Source: Minisyncoccota bacterium (GTDB lineage Bacteria > Patescibacteriota > Minisyncoccia > Phycocordibacterales > UBA9973). From it: a stretch of DNA of 55,475 bases. Each line of letters starts with the position of its first letter. The stretch's first letter is position 1. This document shows, in pieces, positions 53,386 to 55,475 of this stretch. The notes below the pieces were generated by a model. It worked only from the letters and a program-made list of their open reading frames with translations. It ran no database searches and was not told the DNA's origin. Made by a program: the position numbers and the translations under genes. The stretch spans positions 1 through 55,475 of the forward strand of contig JAGOTH010000004.1 in NCBI GenBank assembly GCA_018061865.1, written 5' to 3'.

Positions 53386-55293
53386 ATGAGTAAAATAATC
53401 GGAATCGACTTAGGAACTACAAACAGCGCTGTTGCAATCATTGAAGGTGGACAGCCAAAAATAATTGAAAATATTGAAGGAGCTAGAACAACTCCATCTA
53501 TTGTTGCAATCTCAAAGACTGGCGAGCGTCTCGTTGGTCTTCTTGCAAAGCGACAAGCGGTGACAAACCCACAAAACACAGTTTACGGAATCAAAAGATT
53601 CATGGGACACCGCTTTGACGACAAGGAACTAGATAGCGACAAAAGCACGGCGTCATTCAAGATTGGAAAAGGAACAGACGATGGCGTGACTGTGAAAATG
53701 GGAGACAAGGATTACAGACCGGAAGAAGTTTCTGCAATGATCCTCGCAAAGATAAAAGCTGATGTTGAAGCAAAACTCGGAGAGAAAGTAACAGAAGCAG
53801 TTATTACGGTTCCCGCATACTTCAACGACGCGCAAAGAAAAGCAACTAAAGACGCCGGAGCAATTGCCGGACTAGATGTAAAAAGAATAATCAACGAGCC
53901 AACAGCGGCAGCTCTGGCATACGGACTAAACAGCAAGAAGAACGAGAAAATTGTTGTGTTCGACTTCGGAGGAGGAACATTCGATGTTTCAGTTCTTGAA
54001 GTTGGAGATGATGTTATCGAAGTGAAATCAACTGATGGAGATCACCACCTCGGAGGACGAGATATTGATAAGAAAATAATTTCTTGGATTGCAGGCGAAT
54101 TTAAAAAAGAATCTGGAATTGATGTAACAAAGGATCCTCTTGCTCTTCAGAGACTTGATGAGGCAGCTGAAAAAGCAAAGATTGAACTATCAACTACAGC
54201 TGAAACAGAAATAAATATTCCTTTCATAACATCTGACGCTGACGGACCAAAGCACTTGCTACTCAAAATGTCTCGAGCGCAACTGGAAGAAATCGCAAAT
54301 CCTTTCATTGAGAAATCAATCGAAATCACAAAGCGCGCGATGGAAGCTTCACCTTTCAAAATCACAGATATCAATGAAGTGATTCTAGTTGGAGGGCAGA
54401 CAAGAATGCCGAAGATGATTGCCGAAGTAGAAAAATTCTTCGGAAAAGAAGCAAACAGAACTATCAACCCTGATGAAGTTGTGGCTCTCGGAGCTGCGAC
54501 TCAAGGAGGAGTTCTAAAAGGAGAAGTTAGAGACGTTCTACTTCTAGATGTTATTCCTCTATCTTTGGGACTTGAGACTCTGGGAGGAGTTTCAACAAAG
54601 TTAGTTGAGCGAAACACAACAATCCCAGCTTCAAAATCTCAAGTTTTCTCAACTGCAGCTGACAATCAAACTTCTGTAGAAATCCACGTAACTCAAGGAG
54701 ACCGACCGATGGCAAGCGATAACAAGAGCCTTGGAAGATTTATCCTAGACGGAATTCCACCAGCACCACGAGGAATCCCTCAGGTTGAAGTTACATTCGA
54801 CGTGGATGCAAACGGAATCTTGAATGTTAAAGCAAAAGACAAATCTTCTGGAAAAGAACAATCAGTTAGAATCGAAGCTTCTTCAGGTCTTACTGATGCT
54901 GATATAAAAAAGATGCAAGATGACGCAGAAAAGAACGCAGAAGAAGATGCGAAGAAAAAAGATCTTGCTGACGCGCGAAACACTGCAGATATGACAATCT
55001 TCACAGCTGAGAAAGCAATCAAAGATAATGCTGACAAAATTCCGGAAGAAGTGAAGAAAGAAGTTGAAGAAAAAATCACTTCTCTAAAAGAAACAAAAGA
55101 TAAAGAAACAGATAAGAGCGTGATCGAAACAAAGACAGCTGAACTATCCGTTGCAATGCAAAAGATCGGTGAAGCTATGTCTAAAGCAAGCGGAGGAGCA
55201 GAAGCTAACGCAGATGCGCCAAAAGAAGAAGGCGAAACTCCGAAAGCTGAAGGGGATGGGGAAGTCCACGACGCTGAAGCAGAGAAAGCTTAG
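53386..55293 (+). CDS. dnaK: Chaperone protein DnaK
   Basis: 635-aa Hsp70. ATPase domain: [63 protein letters not shown] and VGGQTRMPK. The linker is near [12 protein letters not shown], followed by the substrate-binding domain and a lysine/glutamate-rich lid. The tail ends [10 protein letters not shown]. Full-length. It has its own promoter with an adjacent inverted repeat. Confidence 0.98.
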   Translation: MSKIIGIDLGTTNSAVAIIEGGQPKIIENIEGARTTPSIVAISKTGERLVGLLAKRQAVTNPQNTVYGIKRFMGHRFDDKELDSDKSTASFKIGKGTDDGVTVKMGDKDYRPEEVSAMILAKIKADVEAKLGEKVTEAVITVPAYFNDAQRKATKDAGAIAGLDVKRIINEPTAAALAYGLNSKKNEKIVVFDFGGGTFDVSVLEVGDDVIEVKSTDGDHHLGGRDIDKKIISWIAGEFKKESGIDVTKDPLALQRLDEAAEKAKIELSTTAETEINIPFITSDADGPKHLLLKMSRAQLEEIANPFIEKSIEITKRAMEASPFKITDINEVILVGGQTRMPKMIAEVEKFFGKEANRTINPDEVVALGAATQGGVLKGEVRDVLLLDVIPLSLGLETLGGVSTKLVERNTTIPASKSQVFSTAADNQTSVEIHVTQGDRPMASDNKSLGRFILDGIPPAPRGIPQVEVTFDVDANGILNVKAKDKSSGKEQSVRIEASSGLTDADIKKMQDDAEKNAEEDAKKKDLADARNTADMTIFTAEKAIKDNADKIPEEVKKEVEEKITSLKETKDKETDKSVIETKTAELSVAMQKIGEAMSKASGGAEANADAPKEEGETPKAEGDGEVHDAEAEKA

Positions 55294-55312
55294 ATAGATA
55301 TATCTGCTATGC

Positions 55313-55341
55313 AAAAACCACTCTTAAAATGAGTGGTTTTT
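55313..55341 (+). terminator. Intrinsic terminator after dnaK
   Basis: AAAAACCACTC-TTAAAAT-GAGTGGTTTTT; nearly symmetric, so it may work in both directions. Confidence 0.9.
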
Positions 55342-55388
55342 GCATATATTATTATTTGTGGTACCGTGAAAGAAATTAAAAAAAGAAT

Positions 55389-55475
55389 ATGAAAACTTTA
55401 GAAATAAGCAAAAGACTAGTTAGTCCAAAACTTAAGAATGATCAAATCAGCATAACGGAAATTCCTCGAATGCTG
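55389..55475 (+). CDS. Unknown protein, N-terminal fragment
   Basis: ATG at 55389 opens a frame of 29 codons that runs off the window. The peptide starts MKTLEISKRLVSPKL and contains ISITEIPRML. It is too short to assign; a DnaJ-like start is not seen. Confidence 0.5.
   Translation, partial: MKTLEISKRLVSPKLKNDQISITEIPRML

Overview
The window is AT-rich chromosomal DNA that looks like a member of the Candidate Phyla Radiation (Patescibacteria), most likely a Parcubacteria-type lineage. I infer this from protein character, not from a database hit: several core proteins are shortened (AlaRS ends after its editing domain, ValRS is 716 aa, RpsM, L17 and RpmJ are minimal), PriA has lost its helicase motifs, AspRS is of the short archaeal-like kind, and there are many small orphan membrane proteins. 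Both strands are densely coded and many genes abut or overlap (TAATG, ATGA and TGATG junctions). Most intergenic gaps hold only an intrinsic terminator and a promoter. A striking number of genes have a -10 box only 6-9 nt before the start codon, so they are probably transcribed as leaderless mRNAs.

Layout. 1-7.5 kb: start of a PrsW-like membrane protein, valS, small P-loop kinases (a dephospho-CoA/dNMP-kinase-like protein, an adenylate-kinase-like protein, gmk), tsaD and a SET-domain methyltransferase. 7.5-13.2 kb: an accessory stretch between tRNA-Glu(TTC) and tRNA-Val(GAC), with orphan membrane proteins, a beta-flower-like protein with an RPL repeat tail, a NUDIX protein, a nucleotidyltransferase and several unknowns. 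13.2-22.2 kb (minus strand): rRNA methyltransferases, trxB, ftsZ, ftsA, ybeY, rpsU and a degenerate priA. 22.2-31 kb (plus): mreB, a clamp-loader delta'-like protein, frr, rseP, a sigma-region-4/HARE-HTH fusion, envelope proteins, mltG and a DnaQ-like exonuclease. 31-38.4 kb: mnmA, an mgtC-like gene, a candidate small RNA, alaS, and a PilM/FtsA-like plus baseplate-J-like pair. 38.4-42.6 kb: the translation operon infA-rpmJ-rpsM-rpsK-rpsD-rpoA-rplQ-rplM-rpsI. 42.6-55.5 kb: tag, recR, dnaB, trpS, an ABC exporter, aspS behind a T-box, grpE, a PaaX/Cas2-like regulator, dnaK.

The most unusual signal is a family of three small elements bounded by inverted repeats of the form CACGTATGAAAT(AG). They sit at 127-243, 27464-27737 and 33064-33181. 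Each is flanked by a perfect 6-bp direct repeat, and in all three cases that repeat is the first six bases (ATGGAT, ATGGAT, ATGAAT) of the downstream gene. A TATAAT-like -10 box lies 7-8 nt outside the other end. Two copies are about 117 bp and non-coding, like MITEs. The third carries only a GIY-YIG nuclease gene whose reading frame is stitched to both target-site copies by stop/start overlaps. This looks like a minimal mobile element that inserts exactly at the start codon/transcription start of leaderless genes while leaving them expressible.

Other points of interest are a compact T-box upstream of aspS, with an Asp GAC codon in the Stem I loop and a bulge that fits the tRNA-Asp discriminator; a promoter-and-terminator-bounded RNA with two anti-Shine-Dalgarno-like CCCTCCT motifs before alaS; a 90-bp perfect-stem inverted repeat upstream of the sigma/HARE gene; and an inverted repeat at the dnaK promoter beside the PaaX/Cas2-like regulator.
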